Positions 27,281 through 36,311 are shown, counted from the stretch's first letter. The stretch: 64,000 nt of DNA from QHWT01 sp963755695 (GCA_963755695.1 CAVWLB010000001.1:1178001-1242000); one strand, 5' to 3'. A program made the numbers and translations. The notes: generated from the sequence alone by a model not told the origin.

Positions 27281-27415
27281 CGCCTTGGCCCGCCGTAGCC
27301 GCACTCGCGGCGAAGGCGGCTCGCGTGGCTCACTCGCGTACTTGTTCGCGCTGACCGGGTTCGGCAGCTGCGGCACAGCGGGCCTCCTTCGCCTCCGGCG
27401 CGAGGCGCCGTAGCT
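27281..27415. repeat. Two copies of the CGCCGTAGC palindromic family
   Basis: One copy (27281-27319) has a CGCCGTAGC half and a GCGGCGAAGGCGG half. A second copy in the opposite orientation lies at 27387-27415. No open frame of interest covers this gap. Confidence 0.6.
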
Positions 27416-27420
27416 TACCC

Positions 27421-28275
27421 CTAGTCTGCCTGCGCCCTTGCTGCGTACAGGCGATGGACACCGACTGCACGGAACCCGAGCGTTTCCAGGCACTGCGGCG
27501 AGATTTCGCCAGGATGCACCTTTGAGAGACGCAGCGGTCCCTCGAAGCGCGAGAGCAGCTGCTTCAGGCAACCGCCGCCATTCTCCACGAACGACCGCAG
27601 AGACAGAATCTCTGCACCCGCCTCGAGCTTTACATAAAGGATGCAGGCCTCGATGCGCTCGTCAGACGCGACGGCCACCCCCGCCATCTCATCCTTCCTG
27701 GCCGTTAGCGTTTCGACGGAGCGCTCCCAGCAAAGCTGCGCATCACTCTCTCCGAGGAGCCCGTTGGCGGCAAGATCGTCGATGGTCACAGGGATCATGA
27801 AACGGCCGTTGGACATGCCTCCGGGCTCCTGCAGATTGTCTCCTTGACCGTCGAGTACGTAGTCGGTCAGCAGTCCTTCCTCGACAAACCCGCTGGCACT
27901 GAACAAGGCGCAAGCCGGGCCGAAAGACTCGGCCACCTCCGCGGTGATCCGCGGCGGCCCTAGAATCGCAAGCTTCGACCCGAGCGAAGCGAGCAGGTGA
28001 CGGCCATGACCCTGTCGCCGATGATCCGGATGGACGGCGATCTTGTGGATCAACGTTCCGGACGGCCGCTTGGCGCCGATCAGGACGGCGATCGGTTCGG
28101 AGCCCGAGAAGGCGACCATGCAGCTGCTGCACCAGACCTGAAGATCACGGATCGATCGCTTGAACGCCGCCGGCGTCATCGGCGGCTCGTCGGGAAAGTA
28201 CGGCGACCAGCAGCGATTCAGCGCGTCCGTGAGGAGCGCGATGTCGTCCGTGCGGCAGAAGCGGTACGCGGACAT
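27421..28275 (-). CDS. GNAT acetyltransferase, probable tandem-domain
   Basis: The 284-residue product has a clear GNAT acetyl-CoA site in the N-terminal half: LIHKIAVHPDHRRQGHGRHLLASL, where the R-x2-G-x-G/A pyrophosphate loop is intact. The second half (about residues 165-280) has a similar length and ends with CLETLGFRAVGVHRLYAARA, the usual C-terminal beta-bulge of a GNAT fold. That suggests a degenerate second GNAT domain. The substrate is unknown. It lies between the USP gene and the Mrp operon in the same direction, but both gaps hold repeats, so co-transcription is uncertain. Confidence 0.78.
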   Translation of the reverse strand: MSAYRFCRTDDIALLTDALNRCWSPYFPDEPPMTPAAFKRSIRDLQVWCSSCMVAFSGSEPIAVLIGAKRPSGTLIHKIAVHPDHRRQGHGRHLLASLGSKLAILGPPRITAEVAESFGPACALFSASGFVEEGLLTDYVLDGQGDNLQEPGGMSNGRFMIPVTIDDLAANGLLGESDAQLCWERSVETLTARKDEMAGVAVASDERIEACILYVKLEAGAEILSLRSFVENGGGCLKQLLSRFEGPLRLSKVHPGEISPQCLETLGFRAVGVHRLYAARAQAD

Positions 28276-28303
28276 AGGCCGTGCTCTGTAGGCTTTTCTC
28301 AGT

Positions 28304-28361
28304 GCGCGTGGGGCCCTACCCCCACGCGCGTTACGCGCCTTCGGCGCGACGCCCTTCGGGC
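28304..28361. repeat. Three consecutive hairpins after the USP gene (related to the 110-bp family)
   Basis: A perfect 10-bp stem (28304-28313 with 28320-28329), then GCGCCTTCGGCGC (28336-28348) and GCCCTTCGGGC (28351-28361) lie in the 111-bp gap. The middle hairpin resembles the outer arm of copies A and B. The array could also end transcription of the USP gene, although no T-run follows. Confidence 0.65.
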
Positions 28362-28386
28362 TTGCCGCCTCGCTTCGCTCGTCGGC

Positions 28387-30492
28387 CTAATGAGATTCAT
28401 CGGAGACGCCGCGAGTTGGCACCGCGCTCACCTCGTTGAGATAGCCGCCCCCGTTGCCCGATGGCGCCGCCGAATCCCGCACCGGTGTTACGACGCCAGG
28501 ACTGGCGGCCGGTGACGAGTAGGACGCGATCATCTCGGCCATCATCTTCTTGCCGATCTCGATTCCGTCCTCGACGAGCGCAAGGTCGATCGACGCGGCG
28601 GCGCGCTCCCTTGCAAGCTCCTCGATCCGCTCCTGCGTCTTGTTCCGCATGAAGCCGGCCGGGACCCGGAGAATCCGCTGCGCGGCGTCCTGCGTCCAAT
28701 CGAAAGTCGAAATCAGAGGATTTTTCTTGTCGTCGCGAGCAACCAGCCTGACCTCATTACTTAAGCCGGGGGGCTTCGCCCCGCCGGACCCCCCTTCGCC
28801 GTCGCTCGCGGGGTCCCCTTGGCCCCGCTCCGCTCCGGCGGGGCGCGCCTTCGGCGCGCCTAGCGCGCGCTCTCTCTCGGTTGATGGAACCTGAATCTCG
28901 AGAGGCGCGCCGGTCTCGTCCTCGATTACCTGTCGCGCGAATTCCAAAGTGATCGCCTCGAGCTTCGTCATCCGCGCACGTTTTTCGACACGAGCCTTGA
29001 CGCGACGCCGCTGGTAGGCGTTTTTCATGGTCCAGAGGCCCTTTCTGGCATCCTCAGACCAGCGAAGCTTGCGCCCGTCGTAGGTGGTCTCTTCCTGGAG
29101 ACCGCCTTCCACCGCCGCGATCCTCTCGATCATCTCGCGGGAGATCACCTCGAAATCCGAGGCGCCGCACACCGTGCATTTCACCGCATCGCTCTGCGTC
29201 GCCGTGACACCGCAGGCGCGGCACATCGACACGGTTCCGGACTTGGCCCGCTCGAGAGCGACGGCTTCGGCCAGCGCCTTGGTTCTCGCGGAGGCGCTCT
29301 TGGGCATGAAGCGATCCATTGCTTCGTCGATCACCGCGCTCGTGACCACCGAATGCCCCTTCTCGAGCGCCAGTCGGAGGACTCCGGTGCGAGCGATCCC
29401 CTTGACCTGTTCGGGCACATGCTTCATCCGCTCCTCGGCTTCCGGCGTCCAACGGACGCTCTCCTCCGCGCGGACGTCGATGCGTGGCACCTCGAGTCGC
29501 GTGGTGAGGAGAACATCGCAGGGCGCGCCGCGCAGAATGTTCTCCGCATTGCTCCCGAGCCCCATCTCGTCCTTCGGACTGTGGACACCAATCCGCCCCA
29601 GCACGAGCAGCCACGGATTCGTCTTGCGCACGTGGTCGAGGATCTTTTGAAAGGGCTTGCCGTCGAGCAGCGTTTTCCCAATCCGGACGCCCAACTCGCT
29701 TCCGATCCGCTCGCCCACCTCGAGATGAGACTGATAGATCTGCGCGAGCCCGGTGTCGATGATCTCCTCGTGGAGCTGATTCTGCTCCTCGAACCGGAAA
29801 ACCTTGGCCGCCTTCTCAGTGAGGACGTTGACGATGCCGTTGAAGACGGAGTAGTGGAGGTAGGGATCGTAGACGGCGATCGTCTCGACCTTTTTGTCGA
29901 ACGTGCGAGCCAGCTCGATGGCGGTCATGAGCGCGCCGAACGACTGCGGGCTTCCATCGATGGCGACCAGGATCGTGTCACGGTCGGCCTCGCCCGGCTC
30001 GGGGACGTGTTTGACCACCCAGACATCGCGATCCGATTGGCGGGCGACGCGTTCGCAGACCGAGCCGATCACGCTGTCGCGTGCGCGCCCGACTCCCAGC
30101 GCGCCAATCACCACCAGGTCGTGCTTCGAGTCGGCGAGATCCTTGAGGATCTCGATGTGATGCTTGCCGTCCATCATCCGCGGCTCGAACGCGAGGCCCG
30201 ACTCCCCACAGAGACGCGACATGCCGTCGAGATAGCTGTCGGAAATGAGCTTGAGGCCCATGGTAATGAGGCTGTCATGGATCTTCCGCTGTCGCTCCAG
30301 TTCCACTTCGTCGATGTACTCCTCCGGCAGCGTGTACTCCATCTGCCTGAAGCGATAGTCGTGCAGGCTTGCCGCGTAAACATGGCACCCGACCAGTTTC
30401 GCGGAGAACGCCTTGCCCAGGGCGACGGAGCAGGCGACGGCGCGGTTGGAGTGGTCCGAGTTATCGACCGGAACGTAGATGCTCTTGTACAT
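28387..30492 (-). CDS. Tandem universal stress protein with zinc ribbon and three PCP_red-like segments
   Basis: The 701-residue product starts at 30492 after GGAGGAG. Residues 1-165 and 171-335 are two USP domains; the first has the nucleotide loop GALGVGRARDSVIGSV, and the second has LGRIGVHSPKDEMGLGSNAENILRGAPCDVLL. PCP_red-like segments lie at about 346-396, 475-525 and 597-655, each with a W-x-x-(D/E)A start. A C424-x2-C427, C439-x2-C442 ribbon separates the first two. Residues 545-577 are translated from repeat copy B. I know no characterised protein with this combination. It sits just downstream of the cytochrome operon and upstream of the radical SAM operon, which suggests a regulatory or scaffold role in respiration. 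Confidence 0.82.
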   Translation of the reverse strand: MYKSIYVPVDNSDHSNRAVACSVALGKAFSAKLVGCHVYAASLHDYRFRQMEYTLPEEYIDEVELERQRKIHDSLITMGLKLISDSYLDGMSRLCGESGLAFEPRMMDGKHHIEILKDLADSKHDLVVIGALGVGRARDSVIGSVCERVARQSDRDVWVVKHVPEPGEADRDTILVAIDGSPQSFGALMTAIELARTFDKKVETIAVYDPYLHYSVFNGIVNVLTEKAAKVFRFEEQNQLHEEIIDTGLAQIYQSHLEVGERIGSELGVRIGKTLLDGKPFQKILDHVRKTNPWLLVLGRIGVHSPKDEMGLGSNAENILRGAPCDVLLTTRLEVPRIDVRAEESVRWTPEAEERMKHVPEQVKGIARTGVLRLALEKGHSVVTSAVIDEAMDRFMPKSASARTKALAEAVALERAKSGTVSMCRACGVTATQSDAVKCTVCGASDFEVISREMIERIAAVEGGLQEETTYDGRKLRWSEDARKGLWTMKNAYQRRRVKARVEKRARMTKLEAITLEFARQVIEDETGAPLEIQVPSTERERALGAPKARPAGAERGQGDPASDGEGGSGGAKPPGLSNEVRLVARDDKKNPLISTFDWTQDAAQRILRVPAGFMRNKTQERIEELARERAAASIDLALVEDGIEIGKKMMAEMIASYSSPAASPGVVTPVRDSAAPSGNGGGYLNEVSAVPTRGVSDESH
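28755..28865 (-). repeat. Palindromic element, copy B (inside the USP gene)
   Basis: This copy is nearly identical to copy A over about 110 bp and is translated in the same phase. It gives ARPAGAERGQGDPASDG and GGSGGAKPPGL between the second and third PCP_red-like segments. Here the ATG at the element's end is out of frame with the gene, so it cannot serve as an internal start of the third segment. Confidence 0.85.
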
Positions 30493-30544
30493 CGGCTCCT
30501 CCGAAAGGGCCTGGTAAGGTCAAAACTTCACTCCGCTTCGGCTT

Positions 30545-30575
30545 GTCCGCCGCCGTAGCTTCAGCGAAGGCGGAC
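30545..30575. repeat. CCGTAGC-type palindrome before the USP gene
   Basis: GTCCGCC and GGCGGAC arms enclose CGTAGCTTCAGCGAA. It is the best-formed member of the short palindrome family also seen near 13.07 and 27.3 kb. It lies in the 98-bp gap between the cytochrome operon and the USP gene. Confidence 0.7.
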
Positions 30576-30590
30576 GGGCGCGCTCTCACG

Positions 30591-32354
30591 TCAAACGCTC
30601 GTCGCCGGCTGCTGGCCCCGATCACGCCCGAACTCTTTGCCGGGCCGGGAGCCGTAACGCCACCGGACCCAGCCAATCACGGCCAGCTCGATGACGAGGA
30701 TGAAGAGCGCGGTCTCGATCATCGGGCCGACCACCGATGGGACCGTTTCGGGTTCGAGATAGAGCGAGTACCACACCGAGAGGCCCCGACGGTTTCCGCG
30801 CTCACGCGACTGCCCGTCCCACACCGAGAACGCGATGGGCATGAATTCCGCTGGGGAAAACCGTGCGCCCGCGTCGGGGCGAAGAGGCCGCTTGAAGATG
30901 ACCGACCACTCGCCCTGGTCGTAGCTCGCCACGCCGGTGACGTCGCCGGTGTCGTTCGGCGTGATGCTCGCACTTCCTTTGCCGGTGAACTGAAGGGGAG
31001 CCGTGCCGGCGAGATCGAAGAACCAGAGATCCACCGTGTTGTCTGAGTCGCCGAAGATGAAGTACGGCTTGCGCGCGCCGGTCGGTGTCTGCGAGGGAAT
31101 CTGGACCGCTACGGCGTCGGAAAACTCGGACGCCGGTGCCGCTGCTGTCGCTGGCTCCTCAAAGATGTTTCCGCCGGCCTCCTGGCCGCCTCCTGGCTTC
31201 TGCGCCTGTCCGGCCGGAGCCGGGGCCGCTGCCTCTTCGCCCCAGATGTTCTTCTCCGGAGACTCGGCGCCGCCCGGACTGGCTTTGCTGCCGCCTTCCT
31301 CTTCCTCGCGCGGCACCGGAAGGGCTGGTCCGTTCTTCCCGGTTTTCTGCGCGCTCATGTCGTGCCATCGCACGAGGAGGGCGATCGACTCGGCGTCGTA
31401 TATGGCCTGAACCGTCACCGACGTTGCCGGAGGGTGGAACTCGCGTACGGGCTCCGTGATCTGTCCGATGATCGGAAAGCGAGCGACGCGCGCGGACTTG
31501 AAGCTCTCGGTCCCCTTGGGCAGATCGATCGGATCCTCGACGTGCTTGGCGACGACGAGGTTCGAATAGCCGGGCCCGCTGTCCTCCGAAAGCGAGGCGA
31601 TGAAGTCGGTGATGGCCCATCGCTGCTCCTCCTTCAGCGCATCGAGGAACGACGGCATTGGCGTACCGTTCAACCCCGTGCTCATCGTCCTGAAGATGTC
31701 GTCGCGGGACGGCCCGCCCCGGAAGGTCCAGGGCTCGGCGAGGTCCGCCGCACGTATCGGGTTGCCCCAGTCGTCGGTCAGGGTTGGAGCTGAAGGTCCG
31801 TCACCCCGCCCGAGCGTGCCGTGGCAGCGCACGCAACCGTTGTCCACGTAGAGCTTCTTTCCGAGCTCGATCGTTTCCTTCGTCGATCTCGGCGCGCTCG
31901 GCAGCGGAACTGGCTTGGGCGCGTTCTCTGGATTCGAGAATTCGGGAGAGAAGGTCGTGATGAAGTTGGCGAGATCCGATACTTCCTGGTCGGTGAAATA
32001 GGGCCAGGCGGGCATGGAGGTGTATGGCATCCCGCGCCTGATGATGTTGACGAGGTCCTGATGCGTCGGGAGCGCTCCATTGGGGGTCGTTCGAATCTTG
32101 AACTTGGCCGTCGTAAAGTTGCGCGGCTTGGGGCGAAGATGCGAGGCGGCGTAGCCTTCGCCGTCACCTTTCTCGCCGTGGCACTGGGAGCAGTACTTGA
32201 GATAGAGCGTCCTGCCTGTCCCGTGCTGGGCATCCTTGGCGTCCTGGGCACTTGCCGCGCTCACGGGTCGTGTCGGCGCGGCCGACAACGCGACGATCAA
32301 TACGGCAGCACACGCCACCAGAGACGAGCGCAGGTGGATCGAGCCAAAACTCAT
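30591..32354 (-). CDS. Dihaem cytochrome c with ethylbenzene-dehydrogenase-type haem b domain
   Basis: I chose the ATG at 32354, which overlaps the upstream stop by ATGA; the product is about 587 residues. After a signal peptide there are two cytochrome c domains with C55-x2-C58-H59 and C174-x2-C177-H178. Next comes a region (from about 260 to 520) that resembles the haem-b-binding domain of ethylbenzene dehydrogenase gamma and DMSO reductase-like subunits. It is interrupted by a long low-complexity Pro/Ala/Gly insert. A single C-terminal membrane helix (IETALFILVIELAVIGWV) anchors it. It probably relays electrons in the periplasm between quinol-oxidising and terminal components of the same operon. 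Confidence 0.82.
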   Translation of the reverse strand: MSFGSIHLRSSLVACAAVLIVALSAAPTRPVSAASAQDAKDAQHGTGRTLYLKYCSQCHGEKGDGEGYAASHLRPKPRNFTTAKFKIRTTPNGALPTHQDLVNIIRRGMPYTSMPAWPYFTDQEVSDLANFITTFSPEFSNPENAPKPVPLPSAPRSTKETIELGKKLYVDNGCVRCHGTLGRGDGPSAPTLTDDWGNPIRAADLAEPWTFRGGPSRDDIFRTMSTGLNGTPMPSFLDALKEEQRWAITDFIASLSEDSGPGYSNLVVAKHVEDPIDLPKGTESFKSARVARFPIIGQITEPVREFHPPATSVTVQAIYDAESIALLVRWHDMSAQKTGKNGPALPVPREEEEGGSKASPGGAESPEKNIWGEEAAAPAPAGQAQKPGGGQEAGGNIFEEPATAAAPASEFSDAVAVQIPSQTPTGARKPYFIFGDSDNTVDLWFFDLAGTAPLQFTGKGSASITPNDTGDVTGVASYDQGEWSVIFKRPLRPDAGARFSPAEFMPIAFSVWDGQSRERGNRRGLSVWYSLYLEPETVPSVVGPMIETALFILVIELAVIGWVRWRYGSRPGKEFGRDRGQQPATSV

Positions 32355-33169
32355 TTCGTCTCGACCTCCTCCCTGCCGCGCGGCCGCTGAGCGGTGAAAT
32401 CGTAGAGAAAGAGGACCGCGTCCCACATCTCGTCCTCTTTCAGGAACTTTTCCCAGGCCGGCATCGCCGTGGCCCACGGACCGCCTTCGTCAGGCAACCC
32501 GGGGCCCCCCTTCGAGATTCGCCAGAACAGAAACGTCTCGCGAAGCATCGGGATAGTGCCCTTGTCGCTGAAGTTCGTGGGGATCGGGTCGAGTCCGTGC
32601 ACGAACATGCCGTTGCCGGCCAGATTGTCGCCGTGGCAGAAGACGCAGTTCTGGTAATAGACGCGCCGCCCGTTCTCGACATGCTGGCGGAACTCTGTGG
32701 GGCTCGACGTCTCGAGATGCCGGAATGGATTCTCTCCGCGATCGAGATCGATCCTCTTGTCGTGAACCGTGATCTCCGACGGGGACGCAGGATGAACCGT
32801 CCGCGAGAAGAGCGGAGGCTCGACTGGAACGTTCATCCGAACGTACACGTTCGCGGCTGCGAGCGCCGGGAGCGCGACGACCGTGGCGGCGAGAAACACC
32901 GTGTACCGCTTCTCTGTCATGAACCGGATCAGCGGCCGGGAGACGTCTTCGCGCCGCTGCTCGCTGGACGACACATATGCGAGGACCGCGAGCGACGCGA
33001 TTCCCATGTAGATCGCAATGACGGAGGAAGGAATCGGAGCCACGAATCCAAATCGCAGAAGCACGTAGATTCCAACCCACCACGCGCCGGCCCATAGCAG
33101 CAGATTCGCGCGAACGAGGCGAAGCAGCCCGAACACGGCAACTACGGCGAGAACAATCAGGATCTTCAT
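32351..33169 (-). CDS. Membrane-anchored monohaem cytochrome c
   Basis: The 272-residue product begins with about four membrane helices (residues 3-20, 22-42, 48-68 and 91-108). A periplasmic cytochrome c domain follows with C175-x2-C178-H179 (YQNCVFCHGDNLAGNG), and a Met ligand candidate in ATAMPAWEKF. The gene overlaps its neighbours on both sides by four bases, so it is firmly part of the operon. It probably receives electrons from, or passes them to, the bd-like subunit encoded two genes upstream. The specific family name is not clear to me. Confidence 0.82.
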   Translation of the reverse strand: MKILIVLAVVAVFGLLRLVRANLLLWAGAWWVGIYVLLRFGFVAPIPSSVIAIYMGIASLAVLAYVSSSEQRREDVSRPLIRFMTEKRYTVFLAATVVALPALAAANVYVRMNVPVEPPLFSRTVHPASPSEITVHDKRIDLDRGENPFRHLETSSPTEFRQHVENGRRVYYQNCVFCHGDNLAGNGMFVHGLDPIPTNFSDKGTIPMLRETFLFWRISKGGPGLPDEGGPWATAMPAWEKFLKEDEMWDAVLFLYDFTAQRPRGREEVETK

Positions 33170-33747
33170 CCCTTGTCCCCTTTCAGCGGAGCTTGAGGCT
33201 GCGTCCCGCCTGGCGGGACGTTTGGAGGAGTGGCGGCGGGTGCGGGAGCAGCCGGCGTGGCCGCACTGCCACTGTAGCGGTGTTTCGTCTGGAGCGTGAC
33301 CGTTGCGGTGCCGCCAAGCGTCTGCAGGTACGCGATCACGCAGAGGATCTCCTGATCGGTGAGGCCGATCGGAGGCTTATTGATCGTGGGCATTCCGGGA
33401 TTGAATCCCGGCACGACGAACGCGTTCGGTTCGTACATCGCCTGAGCGAAGTAATCGACGTCGCTCAGCCCCGCTTCGCGACTCTTGGCGCGGACGTCGA
33501 CATTCGCGAGGTCCGGAAATCGCAGCGCCCCCGTCTTGCCGATGGTGTGGCAGGTCAGGCAGAGTCCCTTGCCCTCCATGATCTGGCGCCCGACCCTGGC
33601 CATGTCGGCGGTGGTCAGGTCGCCTTTGATGGCAACTTCCTGGGGCGGCTGAACCTCCTTCTGAGGGACCATCTGGCCGACGTAGGTGTAGAACGCGGTC
33701 GTTGCGATCACCAGCGCGCCGATCCGGGCAATCAGGGGAACCGTCAT
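33166..33747 (-). CDS. Membrane-anchored monohaem cytochrome c
   Basis: The 193-residue product has an N-terminal signal-anchor (PLIARIGALVIATTAFYTYVG) and one haem site C63-x2-C66-H67 (GLCLTCHTIGKTG). The likely axial Met is in PGFNPGMPTINKP. A Pro/Ala-rich C-terminal tail follows (from about residue 160). It overlaps the bd-like gene before it and the next cytochrome gene after it by four bases each. It is probably a periplasmic electron carrier of the same respiratory module. Confidence 0.83.
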   Translation of the reverse strand: MTVPLIARIGALVIATTAFYTYVGQMVPQKEVQPPQEVAIKGDLTTADMARVGRQIMEGKGLCLTCHTIGKTGALRFPDLANVDVRAKSREAGLSDVDYFAQAMYEPNAFVVPGFNPGMPTINKPPIGLTDQEILCVIAYLQTLGGTATVTLQTKHRYSGSAATPAAPAPAATPPNVPPGGTQPQAPLKGDKG

Positions 33748-35638
33748 GTCAGCTCCGCTTCATGCGCTCGGGTTCGAATCGGTTTGCTCCGCGCCTCGAA
33801 ATCGGGCCGATCGTGCAGGCTCGCGATCCAGAACACCACGCCAATCAACAGGAAGAACTCGAGCACGGTCACCGATACGACCTTGGTCGCGAAGCCGAGC
33901 GTGGGCGTGAACGCGTCCACTGAGGTATCCCGAACGACGCCGTAGACATGCCAGTGCTGCCGGAGGCCGGAGCGCACGTAGCCCATCAGTCCCATGAGCC
34001 AGGTGAACGTGACCGCGATGAAGATCAGCACGTATTGCGAGATCCGCGGGATCTGCCCCACCGTACTTCGCCGGTCCGCGTCGCTCCGCGGAAGAGGAAG
34101 ACGTCGATGGCGGTGATCGACACCATCGCGATCAGAACCGAGCTGACCTGTGGCACCGAGAGCCGAATCCGGACCGTCGCCTCGACGAAGTAGCCGTATA
34201 TCCCGAGAAAGATGACGATCGATGCCGCGGCCGCGAAGATCGCGAGCTGCGCCGCATGGCCAAACTTCGCCCACGGGACGGTTGCGATCTTCCCCGTGCG
34301 CCGGTAGAGCAGGAAGCTCATGAAGGTCGTGAGGATCAGGATGTTCACGGCGGTGTTCTTGGCCGACATCACGCCGAGGTAGCCGAGAATCGGATGTGAC
34401 GAGCCTCCCATCGCGCGCACTTCCGACACCGTTGCGATAATCGACCGGGGCGTCGCCCACACCGCGAAGCAGAGCGCGATCCCGATGAGCAGGTACTTGA
34501 TGAACTTCTGGAGCGGCTGCACCCCCTCGACCCGCCCCATCCCGAGCCACAGGTAGTAATTGGCGGCGAGGAAGAGATTCCCGATGAGCACCGCCTGGAT
34601 GATGAACAGCCACGAGAAGGCGCCGCCCATCATCGTGAGTCCGAGCGTCTGCGAGAACGCGTAGATCTCCTTCGCGAGCCAGTAGCCGGCGAAGGGGAGC
34701 GGGAGGAATGCGCTGATCGCAACGAAGTTGCCGATGTATCCCATCCAGTCGTAGTGCGCGCGCTCTTCGTCGGTTTCCGCCTGGAGGAACTTGAACGCCG
34801 CATAAGCGGCCGCGACCGATCCGCCGAACGCAATGTTCGCGATCACTCGATGGACGTTGATCGGCATCCACGTGTAGTTGTAGATCGCGTCCCAGACGGA
34901 GAGAACGGCACCGGTCTCCGAAACGCCGCGCGGCGACATCATGAACGTGAGCCAGGCGTTGGCGATGAACATGATCGACGTGCCTACCAGGTTGAGACCA
35001 AGCCCCAGACCCAGATGCACCAGCGGATGAAACTTCCCCCAGCCGTAGTAGTAGGTGTAGAGAAAGAAGGCCTCCGCGAAGAAGAGCAGCACGTACGGGA
35101 GGAAGGTGGGGGAGAACACGCTCATCAGGTAGTTCGTGAACTTCGGATACAGAATGACGAGCATGAAGGTCAGGAACGCGCCGAAGGTCGCGGTGAGCGA
35201 GAAGGAGACGGAGAGGAGCTTCGTGAACTCGTGCGCGAGCCGGTCGTATCGCGGATCCTTTGTCTTGTAGCCGATCGCTTCGATGATGAACGCGAAAAGC
35301 GGAACCGCAAGGACGAACGCGGCGAACAGGAGATGGAGCTGGGCGACCGACCAGATGGCCACGCGGCTTCCGACGACGGGGAAGGTCCGATACTCGGCCT
35401 CCACGTAAGGCCTTGCGCGGGCCTTGGTCTCCGCGTCGGCCTTCTCGGCGGCGACTCCCTCCGCGCGAGGCGTTGCGTCGGCGGCCGCGGAAGGGGCGCG
35501 GTACGGCTCCTTGTATTCGCGGCTCACCAGCGTGGAAGCGATCCAGACGGCCCCGGCGAACATGAGAAGGCCGGCGACGGGACCGAGGAGCAGCATCACC
35601 TTGCGGTTCATCGCGCCGTTCATCAGGCCGTTGGACAC
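33744..35638 (-). CDS. Cytochrome bd-like quinol oxidase subunit I homologue (one frameshift)
   Basis: The frame from 35638 is open to 34025, but similarity continues in another frame to 33744 (QIPRISQYVLIFIAVTFTWLMG and onward). One frameshift near 34060 therefore splits the gene. The stop at 33744 overlaps the next start by ATGA, which supports the longer reading. The product of about 630 residues has around fourteen helices. It resembles the long CydA-like proteins known from Nitrospira and Acidobacteriota, with a candidate haem ligand in SVAQLHLLFAAFVLAVPLFAF. No cydB is present. Three cytochrome c genes follow, so cytochrome c rather than quinol may be the redox partner. Its reaction is not established. 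Confidence 0.75.
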
Positions 35639-35648
35639 GTTGCCATCC

Positions 35649-36311
35649 TCACTTGTTGCCCGCCGGCTTGTCCGCCGGACTTTTTGCGGACGTGGGCTCC
35701 GCCGGAGCGTTAGGGGAGGTGGACGCGCTTGGGGCGCGTGCCAGCCGCTTGCGTTCGAGATCCCGCACGTAGGAAACGATTGCCCACCTGTCCGCCGCGG
35801 GAATCGGCCAGCGATAGGCGGGCATCAGCCCTTTCCCGTTCGTGATGACGTCGAAGATTTGCCCGTCCGGATACTTCAGGATGCTTTCCTGGTGAAAGGA
35901 CGCGGTGGGGACGTTGGCCCGCTGGAACAAGATCCCCTTGCCGTCTCCACGAGCGTCGTGGCACGGCTGGCAGTAGATCGTGTAGCGCTGGTGCCCGCGC
36001 TCGACCAGCGCGTCGTTCACCGTCACGGGGATCGTCGCGACGAACTGCCCGTCCTCCCCCTTTCCCGTGTAGAACGGCTCGTCCTCCCTCAGCCCGCCGA
36101 TGGCCACCGTTCCGGGAACGGGTTCGCGCATGGACGCGCCGTTGTAGAAGAACGTGCTGGCCGTCTGCGGCAGCACCTTCGGCTGGTCGTCCATGCTTGG
36201 ATTGAGATGGATGGGAGGGCGGCTCGACGTGCAGCCGCGCGCGCAGCCGGTGACGATGAGGAGAGAGGTGAGCGAGAGCGCGCTCAGGACGCTTCGTCCG
36301 CAGGCGATCAT
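35649..36311 (-). CDS. actE: Alternative complex III cytochrome c subunit ActE (lipoprotein)
   Basis: The 220-residue product has a lipoprotein signal (LLIVTGC, lipidation Cys23), a haem site C114-x2-C117-H118 (YCQPCHDARGDGKG) and an axial Met163 in GLMPAYRWPI. The N-terminal MREPVPGTVA and the segment YRWPIPAADRWAIVSYVRDL are typical of ActE. The gene overlaps actB by ATGA and is 10 bp before the bd-like gene. In the usual act operon ActE lies between actD and actF; here it follows actB directly. Confidence 0.9.
   Translation of the reverse strand: MIACGRSVLSALSLTSLLIVTGCARGCTSSRPPIHLNPSMDDQPKVLPQTASTFFYNGASMREPVPGTVAIGGLREDEPFYTGKGEDGQFVATIPVTVNDALVERGHQRYTIYCQPCHDARGDGKGILFQRANVPTASFHQESILKYPDGQIFDVITNGKGLMPAYRWPIPAADRWAIVSYVRDLERKRLARAPSASTSPNAPAEPTSAKSPADKPAGNK

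Noticed and set aside
28755..28865. The repeat pair as an insertion sequence
   Set aside because: The elements are only about 110 bp, carry no transposase, and show no target-site duplication that I can identify.
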